From positions 744,001-808,000 of the forward strand of contig JARKIF010000006.1 of the NCBI GenBank assembly GCA_029378245.1: a stretch of 64,000 nucleotides of DNA. Reading direction: 5' to 3'. The translations under genes and the position numbers were made by a program. This document shows, piece after piece, positions 1 to 11,919 of this stretch (positions are counted from its first letter, which is position 1; every line of letters begins with the position of its first letter). This stretch comes from Roridomyces roridus. Lineage: Eukaryota > Basidiomycota > Agaricomycetes > Agaricales > Mycenaceae. The notes under the pieces were generated by a model, which worked only from the letters and a program-made list of their open reading frames with translations, did no database searches and had not been told where the DNA came from.

Positions 1-701
1 TCTCCGCGGGGTACTTTGTGAGCGAGTCGTTCGAGGAGCCCAAGTGGGACGCCCAGGTGCAGATGTACACGACATGCGCAGTGGGCCCGCTCTTTGTCGT
101 GCAGGCACTCGTCACCGCAGGGAAACTCAAGACTGCTCTTGTCGAAGGTGGTGGCGAAGGCGCGAAAGTCGTACTCCTCTCGTCCGAGAGCGGCTCCATT
201 GGGCTTCGCCATCAGAAGGAGGGTGGCGGCAATTATGCGCACCATGCCAGTAAGTCGGCGCTCAATATGGTGGGTAAGCTTCTGAGCTTGGATTTGGCGG
301 GGCGCGGAATTACGGTGGCTATCGTGCATGTGCGTCGCTGCCCATTTCCTTCTTCTTGTCCCTCACTTCTCCAGCCTGGGTTCATGCGGACAGATATGAC
401 GAAGAATGTGGGGTATGACCAATACTGGGACTCTGGCGGAGGTGCGTGCTGCGTTGGGCCTGCGTCTTTTACTATATTAACTCGAACAGCGGTTACACCC
501 GACGAAGCTGCTGCTTCCCTCATCCCCTTCATCGACGCCTTCACGCTCGCAATGAGCGGGCAATATTGGGCACCGCGTGGAGCTCGGTGCGTCATCGCGT
601 AGTCATCGTCCTTCGTCCTGATTCTCCCTTGCAGAGACATCGGCACCGTAGAAGACGTTTTGGGATCCAACCTCCCGACGCCGTTGCAGTTGCCTTGGTA
701 A
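1..701 (+). CDS. Short-chain dehydrogenase/reductase, 5' partial
   Basis: This is the C-terminal half or more of an SDR; the cofactor-binding N-terminus lies off the left edge. Visible are the strand with the catalytic Ser (LLSSESGSIG, near 176-200), the NYAHHASKSALN helix (near 231-262) and the segment after the active site (PGFMRTDM). Three introns are inferred, near 328-375, 441-491 and 574-631, each removing a frame break. The last exon gives an ending in LPTPLQLPW before TAA at 699-701. Taken by position, the usual YxxxK Tyr is replaced by His (HHASK), with a Tyr two residues upstream; similar fungal SDRs are known, so activity is not excluded. The gene is convergent with the adenylate-forming reductase and may share its pathway (inference). 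Substrate unknown. Confidence 0.8.
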
Positions 702-1008
702 AGCCATCTCGAACGATACAAACCATGAGTGTGTAGGATCAGAAATTCATTTCTATCTTCCGCAATGATCGCAATTGAATCCGTTGGAGGAACCGTCTCT
801 CTTCGTTGCACGGAGCCAGCGCCTCCTGTTTCGCCGACTGGAGGTCCGCATCGTTTCTGACCAACACGACTTCGGGAAAGCACATCCGGAAGAGCTGAAA
901 AGCAAACTGGTCGAGGACGCCGTTCAGTTCTTCACCTCTTCACCACGCGAGTCAATGGTTCGTTTGCGGAATAAAGTTACGAGGGAGACAAACGTAGACG
1001 ATCCGCAT
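702..1008. other. Intergenic, convergent 3' ends
   Basis: This 307-bp spacer lies between the stop codons of the SDR and the adenylate-forming reductase. I see no gene; it presumably holds both polyadenylation regions. Confidence 0.5.
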
Positions 1009-4000
1009 TCAGAGCAGCCCCGCACTCCGCCAATACCCCAACCAACTCTTCACATCCTTCTCTCCGAGCTGGCACTTCCCCGACCGCAACGTCTCCGAGG
1101 CATCAAGCGCATTGATGATATCCACCTTGGGTAATCCAAACGCATGAGGCTGTCCCTCGGGATTTTGCAACGCTCTGAACGTGGATAGTAGGCGGGGCGC
1201 ACGGAACCCCTCCAACGCTTCGCCGGCGGCTTCGACTCGAGACAGCCATGTCGCGTACGGAACGAGTGGGACATTGAGGTTTCTGGCAATCATGGACGCG
1301 AGCGTCGCCCAGGGAACTGGCTTCGGGTTGACGAGATGAATGAACGTCGCCGTCGATGGGGCCCCCAGGAATTCAACCATCGCAGCAGCCGCGATATTGA
1401 CAGGGATCCAGGACACGTCCTACAGTCGATGAGCGTCGCGTCGCTGAGTTAAAGCTAGTACCATTCACGCACCCGTTCGTCGGTAGGAATACAACCGATG
1501 AATTTCGCACTCTGCACGATAGCCGGAACCCATTCGCCAATGTTCCAAGCTCCGTTAGCGCCACCACTCAACTGGCCCACTCGGACGATGACGGGCTTCA
1601 TCGGCGTAGCCTCCGCCGCACGGACAAGGATCGACTCAGATACCCATTTCGATTCGACATACCCGGACTGAACAGCAACTTCCGCATCCACCGATATCTC
1701 CTTGAGCGGTGGACGCGTCTGTGGATCTAGGGTTCTGACTCAGGGGGTGCCTCAAATGAAGGGCACGGCACTTACGCTGGCATATTCCTATCGAACTTGT
1801 GTACAGGATTCTGGGTGGCTCGGCGAACGGAGACCGCAGGGAAAGATCAATAAGCGAGCGAAGGCCTTTAATGTTGGGCTCGAATGAAAGCAAAGCCAAG
1901 TTGAAATCAACAGGCCAGGCTGGAAAGATTGGCGTCAATGCAAAAGAGAAGTTGCGAAGGCCATACCATTATGGATAATGTCAGTGACAGTGCCTTGAAT
2001 CTACGGAACCTGGTTCAATCTTGACTGGGGAGTCTCCGGAACGACGCACCTCTTCATATATCTTGACGGGTAGCCCGAACGACGGGACGGCGGCATTGCC
2101 CGCCAGCAGCACTAGCTTCGGCGAGTCTAATCTCCCCACATCCAATCCGCGCTCGACAAACGCCCTCGTCTGCCGCTCACGCAAATCGGAGTGTTGACGG
2201 TTGAGTGCGTACACTCGAACGACTGTTTCGTCGGCGAGTAGGAGGGACAGCAGATGACAACCAAGCTCTCCAGTAGTCCCCGTAACGAGGACGACTCTCA
2301 GCGTAGCCGACGGGGGCAGTTTGGTACCGGAATGAGACGGGAAATTCTGCGAATGTTTTTCAAGGAGGGCCCGCATCGCTGGGACTTTGGCCGTCGACGG
2401 TGCCTCCCCACCTGACGCAGCAAGGAAGATGTACCGCGCCAAACTCGAAACGGTCGGGTGATCGTAAACGAAGTTACGTGCATTTCCGCGCGTGTCCAAC
2501 TGTGCCGACTCCCTGAGCGATGCCAAAATGCAGTTGCGGAGCCACGTCGCCTGTAGGCTGTCGCATCCGCGTTGGAAGATGTCCTCGTCGTCTCCCACGT
2601 CGGGCTTCATCAAACTGTGAACAGCGTTGCGCACAAAGTCCAGGATGGACGTTGCATCCCAGGCTTGCAGCCGAGGGATGTTGAGCACCGCGCTATCCTC
2701 CACCAATTTGTAGAGCTGGTCGAATTCTTCATCGTAATCGGCAATGACGGCCTGACGGCGCACAGTCATCTTGGCTGTATAAGTGAATCTGGAACAACAT
2801 CAGAGGGAGGTGAATACGATGCTAGCGGACGCACGGTTTGCTCGGTTTCGAGACAAGTATCATCTGAGAGCCACTGTGAGCCGATATCTCAGCACAGTGA
2901 AACACCAACCTCTTTGAACAGACGGGAATGCTGAGGAGCAATTTCGTTCATCTGGACGATAGTTGGCCTGCCAAAATTATCAACCTTCCGAGCTGAGGGC
3001 ATCACATACACACGAACCAAAGTTTGTTGCGGAATTCAGCGAGCCTGACAGCATCCGAAGGATCGAATTGGAACTCCGGTTTAGGATGTATGAGAACTCC
3101 CGCTTGGAAGCGACCACGACCAAACATCACGCAAGACTGAACGTGAGGGTCCCTCGCGAGAATGCTCTCTGAGGTTCAACGTCAATGATTCAGTCATTCG
3201 CTTGCAAAAGAAATGTGATCGCACCCAAGGGTACAGGGTTGGTCTTTTCAACCCAAAATCAGAGCTCGATTCCACTAGTACTTACCCATGCACAACTCAC
3301 CTTCTCTCCGGTACTGTGCATAATTTGGTCGTCAGCACGCCCGACGCTGAATATTTCAGTGAATGAGATCTACTCGGATTGAACGAAAGGTACTACCCAC
3401 ATTCTCCACAAGTACTTCTTTGTCGGATGGTTCACACAAAGGTCGGACGTCGCATATCCCTTAACATCGGGCAGATTCAACACCAGAGGGACATGCGTCT
3501 CCGTGGCCTACACAGACTTCAGACTCGAGCCAAGTCTGAAACACAAGGAAAGACGCACAATAACTTGACACTCAAAGGTACCATCGCCCTGCGGCGCCCA
3601 CCTCACCTTGACGCGCTCCGAGATGCGGAACCACTCCCAGTCTTTGCGGTCCTCCTTGCGAGGAGATAGTGAGGCGATTGCACTCGTCTCAGTCGACCCG
3701 TATCCGGTGATGAGGTGCATACCCGCGTCAACGTAAGCGTCGCCGACGCGTTGGGGTAGGGGACCACTGGCCCAGAGCTACATAATCCATTGGTTACAAG
3801 AAAAAGTTTTTCAACGGACACGTACAATCGAATCCATCGTCTTCAAATACTCGAACGCCTCGGGATCGTTGAACCAAGCGACGAGGAACGCCGGTACGGT
3901 GCTTATGGTTCGCGAATTTGTCCTGCGTGCGTGATCGAGGACGTTGGCTCGCGGCGGAAACAGGGCTACGTGCAACCCACTCAGCGGCCGCGCAACCTAG

Positions 4001-4791
4001 GCGTGGAATGGTGGGAGACCCATGATGGCTGTGGGTGGGGAGATTTGTGTACCGACGTCTGTAGCTGAGACTGTTGGGTGGTGAGGAGGGGAGAACCGGG
4101 TTACCGGGTGAGTAGGTCAGACGTACCACCGATCATATGGTTGAGTGCTCGATAGTTGTAGGGAATTGCTTTCGGGAAACCCGTACTGCCGGAGGAATGG
4201 ATGTACATGAGGAGGTCGTCGGGATCTGGATTGACGTTTCCCTCTGGATATGGCTTGAATGCAAATTCTGGCGTTTCGGCGCCGAGATTGGGGTAGACTT
4301 GGGCGAGGGAAGGAACTTCGTCGATTCTCAGAGCGAATTCGGGGGCAGCCTCCTCGATGTGTTGCTCAAGTCGAGATAAAAGCGGCGCGAGGCTGGCACG
4401 CGTCGCTATGATATGGTGGCATGATGACACACGCAAAAGCTGGAAGATTGCGGGTGGGGAGTTCCTTGGTGAGATGGGAAATGGCTGCCTGGGGAGTCAC
4501 CTCGATGTGGAGAGCGCCGAGTAAAGCACGTACGATCAAATTTGCGGTCATGAGGCCGACAAGGATAGCATTGTAGAGCAAATTATCCGACTCGGCGATG
4601 ATGGCGACGACTCTATCATCTGTTCCTTGACGATTCGGACGTAAAAGATGAGCGGCTCGGTGTGTGGCTCGACCGAATTCGAGTTGAGTGATTGTGACTA
4701 CGTCGTTGGACTCGGCATACACGTAGCAAGGATCGAACGGACACTGCTGTAGATTCCGGGAAACGAGGCCGGGGAAAGTCTGAAGCGCCAT
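1009..4791 (-). CDS. NRPS-like adenylate-forming reductase (A-T-R)
   Basis: This enzyme class activates a carboxylic acid as its adenylate, loads it on a carrier domain and releases it by NADPH-dependent reduction, usually to an aldehyde. The start is ATG at 4789-4791 (MALQTFPG). The adenylation domain shows HSSGSTGFPKA (about 4168-4199), GYGSTE (near 3700) and the late motif GRADDQIM before TGEK (near 3310-3350). The carrier has GCDSLQ with the phosphopantetheine Ser near 2558. The reductase has a GxxGxxG-type VTGTTGELG (about 2260-2290), DIIHNAWPVDFN (spanning an intron near 1935-1985) and the active-site SGYVESKW (Tyr near 1660). It stops at 1009-1011. About ten short introns are needed, and with them the frame stays open throughout, so the gene looks intact at roughly 1000 residues. 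Neighbouring SDR, AKR, regulator and acyltransferases suggest a metabolite locus. Substrate not predictable here. Confidence 0.9.
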
Positions 4792-5001
4792 GGAGGGAGG
4801 GAAGGAAGCACGGCTTCACTGGCGTGAGTATTGAAGGCGTCACGAGTCCAGGGACCAGGGCTGCCGATGGCACTTGGGTGGCACAGTAAAAAAAGAAACT
4901 GGACCTCCGCACCGGATGCCCGGGCTCGCTTCGCCGGAGAATGCAAAGGCGACGGATGGCATGGTGGCCAGTGGCAGAAGTGTGAGCACGGAGGCCTTTG
5001 A
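4792..5001. other. Upstream region of the A-T-R gene
   Basis: Probable promoter and 5' UTR of the adenylate-forming reductase. I see no clear TATA box or other gene. Confidence 0.3.
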
Positions 5002-5035
5002 GGTCTTTGATGACTTTGGGAAGTCATCAAAGACC
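5002..5035. repeat. Perfect 15-bp hairpin (dispersed repeat copy 1)
   Basis: GGTCTTTGATGACTT (5002-5016) is followed by the loop TGGG and its exact reverse complement (5021-5035). The hairpin and about 75 bp downstream (AAAAAGACCTGTC.. onward, to about 5110) recur in diverged form at 24377-24490. A partial version lies at 6429-6456, and similar GACCTC/AAAGTCC-rich sequence at about 29497-29655. It looks like a small dispersed element; the class is unknown. Confidence 0.75.
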
Positions 5036-5396
5036 AAAAAGACCTGTCAGAGCTCAAAGTTCCAACTTGCAAGGTCTTTACAGCGTAGCCTCCACCACTC
5101 CCCCGAAGACCTGCACTGAGGTCGGCGATGACGGCGAAGTTCACCGTCACCGTTCACCAGGACATGCCGTTGATTTTCACCGGAAGAGTATAGCAAATTT
5201 CACCATGATTTCTCAAAATTCAGCGTGAAATCAGTTCGCGTAAAAAACAGGTTAATCCACCAACCTGTGTTCACGTACCTTGTGCTTGTGAATTACACGG
5301 AACAGTTGGTGAATATGCATAGATCCCATGGCCAAGCTAATGAAATTTGAGCAAAAGTTCAGGGGAATTCATATTATCATCTACATGAATACACAA
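5036..5396. other. Non-coding, repeat-associated
   Basis: Downstream part of the hairpin repeat, then AT-rich sequence with several GTGAA/TTCAC motifs. No gene seen. Confidence 0.4.
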
Positions 5397-5783
5397 CTAA
5401 TCGTCGAATAGCGCCGCCGGGTTACCGCCCGCATCGCTGCCGTAGGGCTGACCACCATCCTCCGGACTACCATGCCCACCCCCACGGCGTTCGTCGTCGC
5501 CCGTGGATTCGATGCGAAGCGGGTGCGGTCGATTACCGCCCGGCGAGAGCGGGGAGGAGTCCAACCGACGAGCACGGCGCTCAGCTGCGTGACGGACACG
5601 ATAGGAGTCGGGGTTCTTGATAGATCGCTGGTAGTTTTTGGCGCTGTTCCAATACTGGTTGGAGACCGAGTCGTAGAAATGATTCGTCTCCGGGAGTTGG
5701 TCCTCAACCTTGGGCAGTAAGCAAAATGTCGGAGGACGAAGCCTAATAGAGGCACCACATCGTAAGCCCGTCTCAATCGGCAT
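5397..5783 (-). CDS. Hypothetical small protein
   Basis: An open frame of about 128 codons from ATG at 5781-5783 (MPIETGLRCG) to a stop at 5397-5399. It encodes a charged protein with an Arg-rich middle (RHAAERRARRLD), a Gly/Pro/Asp-rich tail and the end NPAALFDD. A splice-like CAG/GT context near the middle hints at an unrecognised intron. I do not recognise the family. It lies between two copies of the hairpin repeat motif (5002 and 6429) and could belong to an element or be a chance ORF. Confidence 0.3.
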   Translation of the reverse strand: MPIETGLRCGASIRLRPPTFCLLPKVEDQLPETNHFYDSVSNQYWNSAKNYQRSIKNPDSYRVRHAAERRARRLDSSPLSPGGNRPHPLRIESTGDDERRGGGHGSPEDGGQPYGSDAGGNPAALFDD

Positions 5784-6958
5784 GAATCCTGCGCGCGCCA
5801 ATCCTTGTTCCAATCGAGACGCGCGGCACGAGCGAGCGGGGCATGGAGGGAAGGGAGAGAGTGGCGAGTGGGGCAGCGGCGAGTGCTACATATTTACTTA
5901 TATTCAGTCTTCTCCGTTTGGCGGTGGAGCCAGGTGGGGCCAATTGAGTTGCGCTCCAATCCGCAGCAGGCCCCGAGGATTCGAGCCAGAACAGCCAGGG
6001 AAGCGGCCTGGGTATGCTGTCGGCGACAAGGGAAGGACAGGTTGGTCAATGTCGGACACAGGAATGGAGGTCCAGGGGGTGGGAGACGGAGAGCTGCGTG
6101 ATGCTGATCATGATCAGCGAATACGTCATCTTGCTCCACCACACTTGGCGACGGTGATCAGGCGACCAGTCGACAACGACGACGAACTCAGTTACTCGGA
6201 GACGAATGCAACCCAGGACTCAGGGGGATCTGAGTTGAAATGGAAGGTCTGGAAGACATTGAGAATTTCCTTGACTGTGAAATTCACGTACTTGTATCAT
6301 GAACCGCCGAAATAGGTGATTTCGGTGGGTGAATGAGATCTACGTGAAATCACATTCACATGGCAAAGTACGCGATTTTTCTCCGTTGCGTGAAATTCAC
6401 ACAAACCTATATCCTCAGTGCTGTCGTGGTCTTTGAAGACTTTGGAAAGTCATCGTAAGCCCGACATGCTACTATTACTGACGGCTATCCGCGGGAACGC
6501 GGCACAGCCAAATGGGATGGACAATGACAAGCATGTCGACGCCGATGTCGTCAAGATGTCGTTGTGAGTCGTCTGAGATCATGATGATCAGGGGAGTAAG
6601 GTTCGTCCCGGGTCCGGGTACGGGTGCCGAGAGGCCAACCCGTACCCGTACCCGCAAGTGCACCCGCATACCCGTGACGAACCCTACAGGAGAGGCGGCC
6701 AAGTTTTTGTTGGTGCTCACCACGATGAGTGAGGCTTGCTCTGAAGTAAGGCAACAGTAAGGTAAGATCCCGCTGAGCGCGGCGCACTGCCATTCAGTCG
6801 AAATGCCGCTCTAATCAGCTTCAAATAATGAATTCAACGCTCGATCAATATTCAATGACAATGATCATCGATCGATCAGCGCCCATGTCACCAATGACAC
6901 CGTGTGACCCCACAGTGCACACGCTCTCCAGACCATCGAGGACAAATCGAGGACGCTC
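5784..6958. other. Gene-poor stretch upstream of the Zn2Cys6 gene
   Basis: About 1.2 kb without a supportable gene. It holds GTGAAATTCAC-type short palindromic motifs at about 6330-6400, a degenerate copy of the hairpin repeat at 6429-6456 (GACTTTGGAAAGTCATC with one stem mismatch) and a run of GGGTCCGGGTACGGGT-like sequence near 6607-6665. The last few hundred bases are presumably the promoter of the regulator gene. Confidence 0.4.
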
Positions 6959-9900
6959 ATGCCCACCGGCTCTACAGCGCACGATCCGCCCAAGAAGAGG
7001 CTAAGAAATGCATGTGACATGTGTTACAAACGCAAGGGTGCGTCTTAGAGCTAGATCTAAAGGAGCTCACCTCAGCCTCGCGGCTTTTCCAGTCAAATGT
7101 AGGGTCGCATTCTACAGTTTCGTGGCTCGGCCTGATGACCGTCTTCAGGCGATAGTGCGGAGAAGTCAGACCACCGGTGCACGAACTGCGTCGTGGCGAG
7201 AATACAATGTACGCATGGGCGGACTCAGGTGCGTACTTCACGCGTTTCTGCACTCTCGCTACAACACTGAGATGTCCACCAGATTCGTGCCACCCCGCGT
7301 GATTCCAAGACGGGACAGCAGCATGTAGCCGAGATTCTCTCGACTAGCAAGGTTTACATACCAGACAAAGACCCCACACTCAGTCACCGCGTTCTCGTCC
7401 AAGTCGCTCTATATGCACGCGAACTGGAGCAGACCATCGCCAATTTGGCATACAACGATGTGCCTACCTCTGACTCCGAAGAGAATTCCACGGCGACAGA
7501 GGATGTCCTCTCTGATGCCTATTTTCAGAGTCTGACGATCTCCGATGATTCCACTGAACAAGGCACCCCGGCCGTCCAGTCACAGCGGAGCCATCGGTTC
7601 CACGGTAGATCGAGCAGCGTAGAGTTCATTCGCTCGGCCATGAGGTACATGGACGAAAACAACTTTGTGTATACTATCCAACGGCCCAAGTTTTGGATGA
7701 CCCCGCCCGTGAGTTATTTATTCCAAATGACTATCTTCTCAAAGAGTAATTTCTATCCAGTGGGAGAAGCTTTTAACAACTGCCCCTCGACTTTTCTTCC
7801 CGGACGACGACCTCCTAGTATCCCTGGTCCAGCTGTATTTCGCTCATGTAAACCCGATATTCCCCATCCTCCACTCGCGCTCCTTCCAGGAATTCATCGC
7901 CGACGGTCTGCACTTCCGCGACCCCGATTTCGGAGCGGTGGTGCTCGCGGTGTGTGCTGTGGGCAGCCGATTCTCAGATGATCCGCGGGTCTTCACCGGA
8001 GGCGAACGCGTCGAGCACAGCTGTGGATGGAAATGGTTTCGTCAAATTCGGAATCTTCGGATGTCGGACTCGACGGGGTCGACGTTGTATCGGTTGCAAC
8101 GCATTGCCGTAGGTTATTCTCCTCGCAGGATGTAAGCTCACTCATCGCATTCATCAGCTCTCCGTACTCTATTTGCCGTACGTCTGCGCTGTCATTCAAA
8201 GACGCAACTCATCGCTTGATATCACAGCGGCTTATCTCAAACCGAGGAAAGCTGGACACTCACGGGGTTGGGTGTTCGTCTGGCGCAGGGCGTCGGCGCC
8301 CACTTGCGTGGCAAATACAATTCATCGCACTATGGATCCTATCGAGCGGGAATTGTACAAACGCGTGTTCTGGATGTTGGTCGTTGAAGATGTCCTTACC
8401 AGCGCGTTCAAAGGACGCCCGAGGATGATACATGATATCGAGTAAGTCGCAATTGGTGCCGCTTTCATTTCGATTCAGATTCTCATCATGTTTTAGCCTC
8501 GACATCGACCTTCCTGTGGACATGGCGGACGAATATTGGGGCGTGCCGCAAAATCATCGGTTCACAGGCACACCCTCCAACAGTGAATTTTTCACGGCGT
8601 TTGTGAAGCTGATACAGATTTATGGGAGGATTCAACGTGAGATTGTGAGTACCGCCTCTCTCCTGCCTTCACATTGTCTGAATTTCGTATAGTATCCAGT
8701 CGATGGGTCCATGTGCAAACCGAGCAAGGTGCTTGAGTTGGAGTGCGTTGCATCCTATCCTTCCTCCGCGTACCTCATAGTTTTCCATAGCTCGGAGCTC
8801 AATAACTGGGTCGACTCCATCCCTGAACGCTGTGAGTAGCGTTGCTCATTTTCGTAATCTTCCGTTGATTCAATGTGGATCAGTGCGCTGGGACCCGAAC
8901 CAGGAAAACCAGGTCGGTACCTCACTTTTTCCGTCAACGGTATCGACGAATGGTATACAGATCCTCCTGGACCAATCTGCCGCGATGTGGGTCTTCTTCT
9001 TTCGACTTCATACATAACTGAGTTTTGATTGGAGATATGCTGTCTACTACCACGGTGCGTTATTATCCGTTCGACAGCCGTTCTTGTCTACAATGTTCTT
9101 TCCTTCTAAAGCCCAGATGTTGATCCATCGCCGGTTCATCCCCGCCCCAGGAAAGCTTGCAGCTAAGGTGAGCCCTAGGAATGTCCGTGAATTCAACGCT
9201 TATATTCAAATTCCCTACAACAGACGAGTTTTCCTTCCCTCGCCATCTGCGCAAATGCAGCCCGGTCGTGTGGACATGTTATGGACGTCCAGGCGCGCCG
9301 GGGTCGTGGACCTTTACATCATCCGCATCTCATGGTGTGTACCAATACTTAAGGGACGTCGTTCGAAGACCATCGAATCGACAGACCGCGGTCTTTGAAT
9401 CCGCCATCGTACTCCTGATCAATGTCTGGACTGTCGTCGATGCCAGCAAACCCCGCACGGCGGAAAATATGAGCCGCACGGTGGCTGATGTGCTCAACTT
9501 TGTTAATGTGCTGAAGTTGTATGAACGGCGGTCAGTGTCCGGATGCATTCCTGATCAATCCATTGCTGGACTAACGTACGATCGGATTAGGTGGCGGGTA
9601 GCTGGCATCAAGGGCGATATCCTCTCGGCTTTGATCAGTCTGGGGAAGCCTGTTCCTGTCCCGGTCTCCACACCTACTACTGCACACCCGCCAGAGTCCC
9701 TCGCTCAGCAACGACAACGACGAGAGCTGGAACTCTCAGCACAGGAGCCCAGTCACCTCTTCGCATTACCGATCCACACCGAAGAGCTTGGACAGCTGCC
9801 GATTTATGATTCATTTGAGTATGCGTTTAATGAGACTCTTCAGTCCACGCAGGTCGAAGTATCGGATCGAGAATGTTGGGATACGGAGATGGATGGTCGG

Positions 9901-10112
9901 CTTTTTGGTGGCGATGTGTCCGTCGTGGCTCAGGCAGATTTCTTGCCGACGGCTTCGTCGAGCGTCCACATTCCTTCTGGCTATAGGTGCGCTACTGGTT
10001 CATTTCCTGGTATTCAAATTGACGTTGCATTTTTGTGTCGGCCCACAGTTGGCAGGATTGGGGTTCTTATTTGACGGATGTAAACCATAACTGGGGCACC
10101 TTCCAGAATTGA
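6959..10112 (+). CDS. Zn2Cys6 fungal transcription factor, apparent frameshift
   Basis: A nuclear DNA-binding regulator of the fungal-specific class. ATG is at 6959-6961. The binuclear zinc cluster is spread over three exons (about 7013-7210): CDMCYKRK, then KCDSAEKS, then RCTNCVVARIQC, giving all six Cys in C-x2-C-x6-C order. A Ser/Thr-rich linker follows. The fungal_trans domain begins near 7735 (FPDDDLL, NPIFPILHSRSF, AVCAVGSRFSDDPR, SAGWKWF-like) and runs through GLGVRLAQGVGAHL, ELYKRVFWMLVVED and HRRFIPAPGKLA. The stop is TGA at 10110-10112 after GTFQN. A dozen or so introns are inferred. Near 8312-8330 the frame moves by one base between HLRGKYN and IHRTMDPIE with no room for an intron. 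This is either a real frameshift or a sequence error. It may regulate the flanking metabolic genes (inference). Confidence 0.8.
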
Positions 10113-10248
10113 TTCAGTTCATTGTTTTTCGACTTGCGACGGATCAACCGGCCCGGATGTGAACATGTGATCGTCGGCTTGACTCGGCAGAAGACTCACG
10201 ATCATCTCAAACTCATCTTGCCTCTTACTCTCATCTCATCTCCCAGCC

Positions 10249-11588
10249 ATGTCTTCTCCCGGAGCCAATTACACCCGTCTGGGTGCGGCAGGGCTGCGTG
10301 TCTCTGTTCCGATCGTGCGTTTCCTCGTACTACATAGCTTGGTCTCAACCTTAGATCGACCTAGATCGGATGCATGAGCTTTGGGTCGTCAAAGCAGCGC
10401 GTGAGTACGGTTTGAGCTGATTACCCGCGATTCAGCTTTTTCCAGTCCTGGGTACTCGATGAGGAGCCTGCGATGGAAGTCCTCAAAGCAGCCTGGGACA
10501 ACGGCCTCACCACGTTTGATACAGCCAACATTTACTCCAACGGCGAGTCCGAACGCATCATCGGCAAGTTTCTCAAGAAGGTACTTGGACCCTTTTTCTT
10601 GAACAACTTGCCTGATCTCGATCTCAGTACTCCATTCCGCGCTCCAAAGTCATCATCGCAACCAAAGTGCACCACCTCGTAGTCGAAGACGACATCACGC
10701 TCTTCGGCTTCCAACACCCCGAGCTGCGCAACACTCGGGACTACGTCAACCAAGACGGCCTCTCACGTGCGGGGATTTTCAACGCTGTGGCTGCCTCCCT
10801 CGAGCGCCTGGACACTTCCTACATCGATCTCTTGCAAATTCATCGCTTCGATCCACGCGTGCCCGTGGAGGAGACGATGCGCGCGTTGCATGATTTGGTG
10901 GTACAGGGAAAAGTGAGGTATATCGGTGCGAGCTCGATGCGTGCATGGAGGTTCGCAGAGATGAATCATGTGGCGGAGAAGAATGGGTGGACCCAGTTTG
11001 TGAGTATGCAGGGTGAGTATTCGTTGTTGCAGCGTGAGGAGGTGAGTCCTTCTCCAATTAAAGCCGTTATAAGTTGTTGAAGCCCTTCGTCCCAGGAACG
11101 CGAAATGATACCGTACTGCAAGGCGCACGGCATCGGGCTGATTCCTTACTCTGCCCTCGCCGGTGGCGCGCTCACTCATCCCATTGGTGAAAACACGTCC
11201 CGCGCGCTTGAGACCCGTGGGGGTGCGTTTGACCGCAAGCTCACTGATGCTGACGTGGGGATTATACGTCGCGTGGAGGAATTGGCGGCCAAGAAGGGAT
11301 GTACGATGACGCAGATTGCGTTGGCAGTGAGTCATACAACGGTCGTCTCTTACTGTTCAGACTGACACACATCTAGTGGATACAGCTCAAGGTCGACTCG
11401 CCGATTGTTGGGATTTCCTCCGCGGAGCGAGTTCAAGAAAGTGTCAAGCCAGGAGTGAACCTCACCGCTGAGGAAATCAAGTATCTGGAAGAGCTGTGAG
11501 TTTACCTTTCCTACATAATGCATAGACGTCCGGTTGCTGAACACTTTATGGCAGGTATGTTCCCAAGCCTGATCGGGGCTACGCATAA
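10249..11588 (+). CDS. Aldo/keto reductase
   Basis: NAD(P)H-dependent reductase of carbonyls, TIM-barrel fold. ATG is at 10249-10251 (MSSPGANYTRLG). The catalytic tetrad is visible: Asp and Tyr in TTFDTANIYSNGE (near 10510-10545), Lys in IIATKVH (near 10655-10675) and His in LLQIHRFD (near 10830-10855). The cofactor-binding C-terminal segment reads SPIVGISSAERVQES, and the protein ends PKPDRGYA at TAA 11586-11588. Introns near 10315-10360, 10399-10435, 10579-10625, 11041-11095, 11327-11376 and 11497-11554 restore a continuous frame of about 350 residues. It looks intact. It resembles the yeast Yakc/aryl-alcohol dehydrogenase-like group, but the substrate is unknown. It lies close behind the regulator gene on the same strand. 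Confidence 0.88.
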
Positions 11589-11919
11589 AATTTGTCTATC
11601 TCTGTGAAACACGATGGCCGAGTTTTGTTACCTTGACTAGCCGGTCTGGCACAAAGTACCGCAATTCACCTGTTCCGCGGACTATCTGGGATCATCAACA
11701 CTGTTGCTTAGTCGGCTCACTTGCCGTCGTGAAATTGAACCATGACCACTCGATCTCCAAATCCACGACGGGGAACTCGGCTGCGGAGGTACGCTGTTCC
11801 CTATTGAGGCCCCGAGCGGCCCTAAGGTCTCGGTGTAACCATCAATCGTGGCTTCCCCGCAGCTTTCGTCTGTCTATATGTAGCAGGAAGGTGCCCAGGC
11901 AACTTTGACTCTTCGCCCC

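Noticed and set aside
233..883. Minus-strand 216-codon frame over the SDR
   Set aside because: It is a shadow of the plus-strand SDR exons and introns and has no domain.
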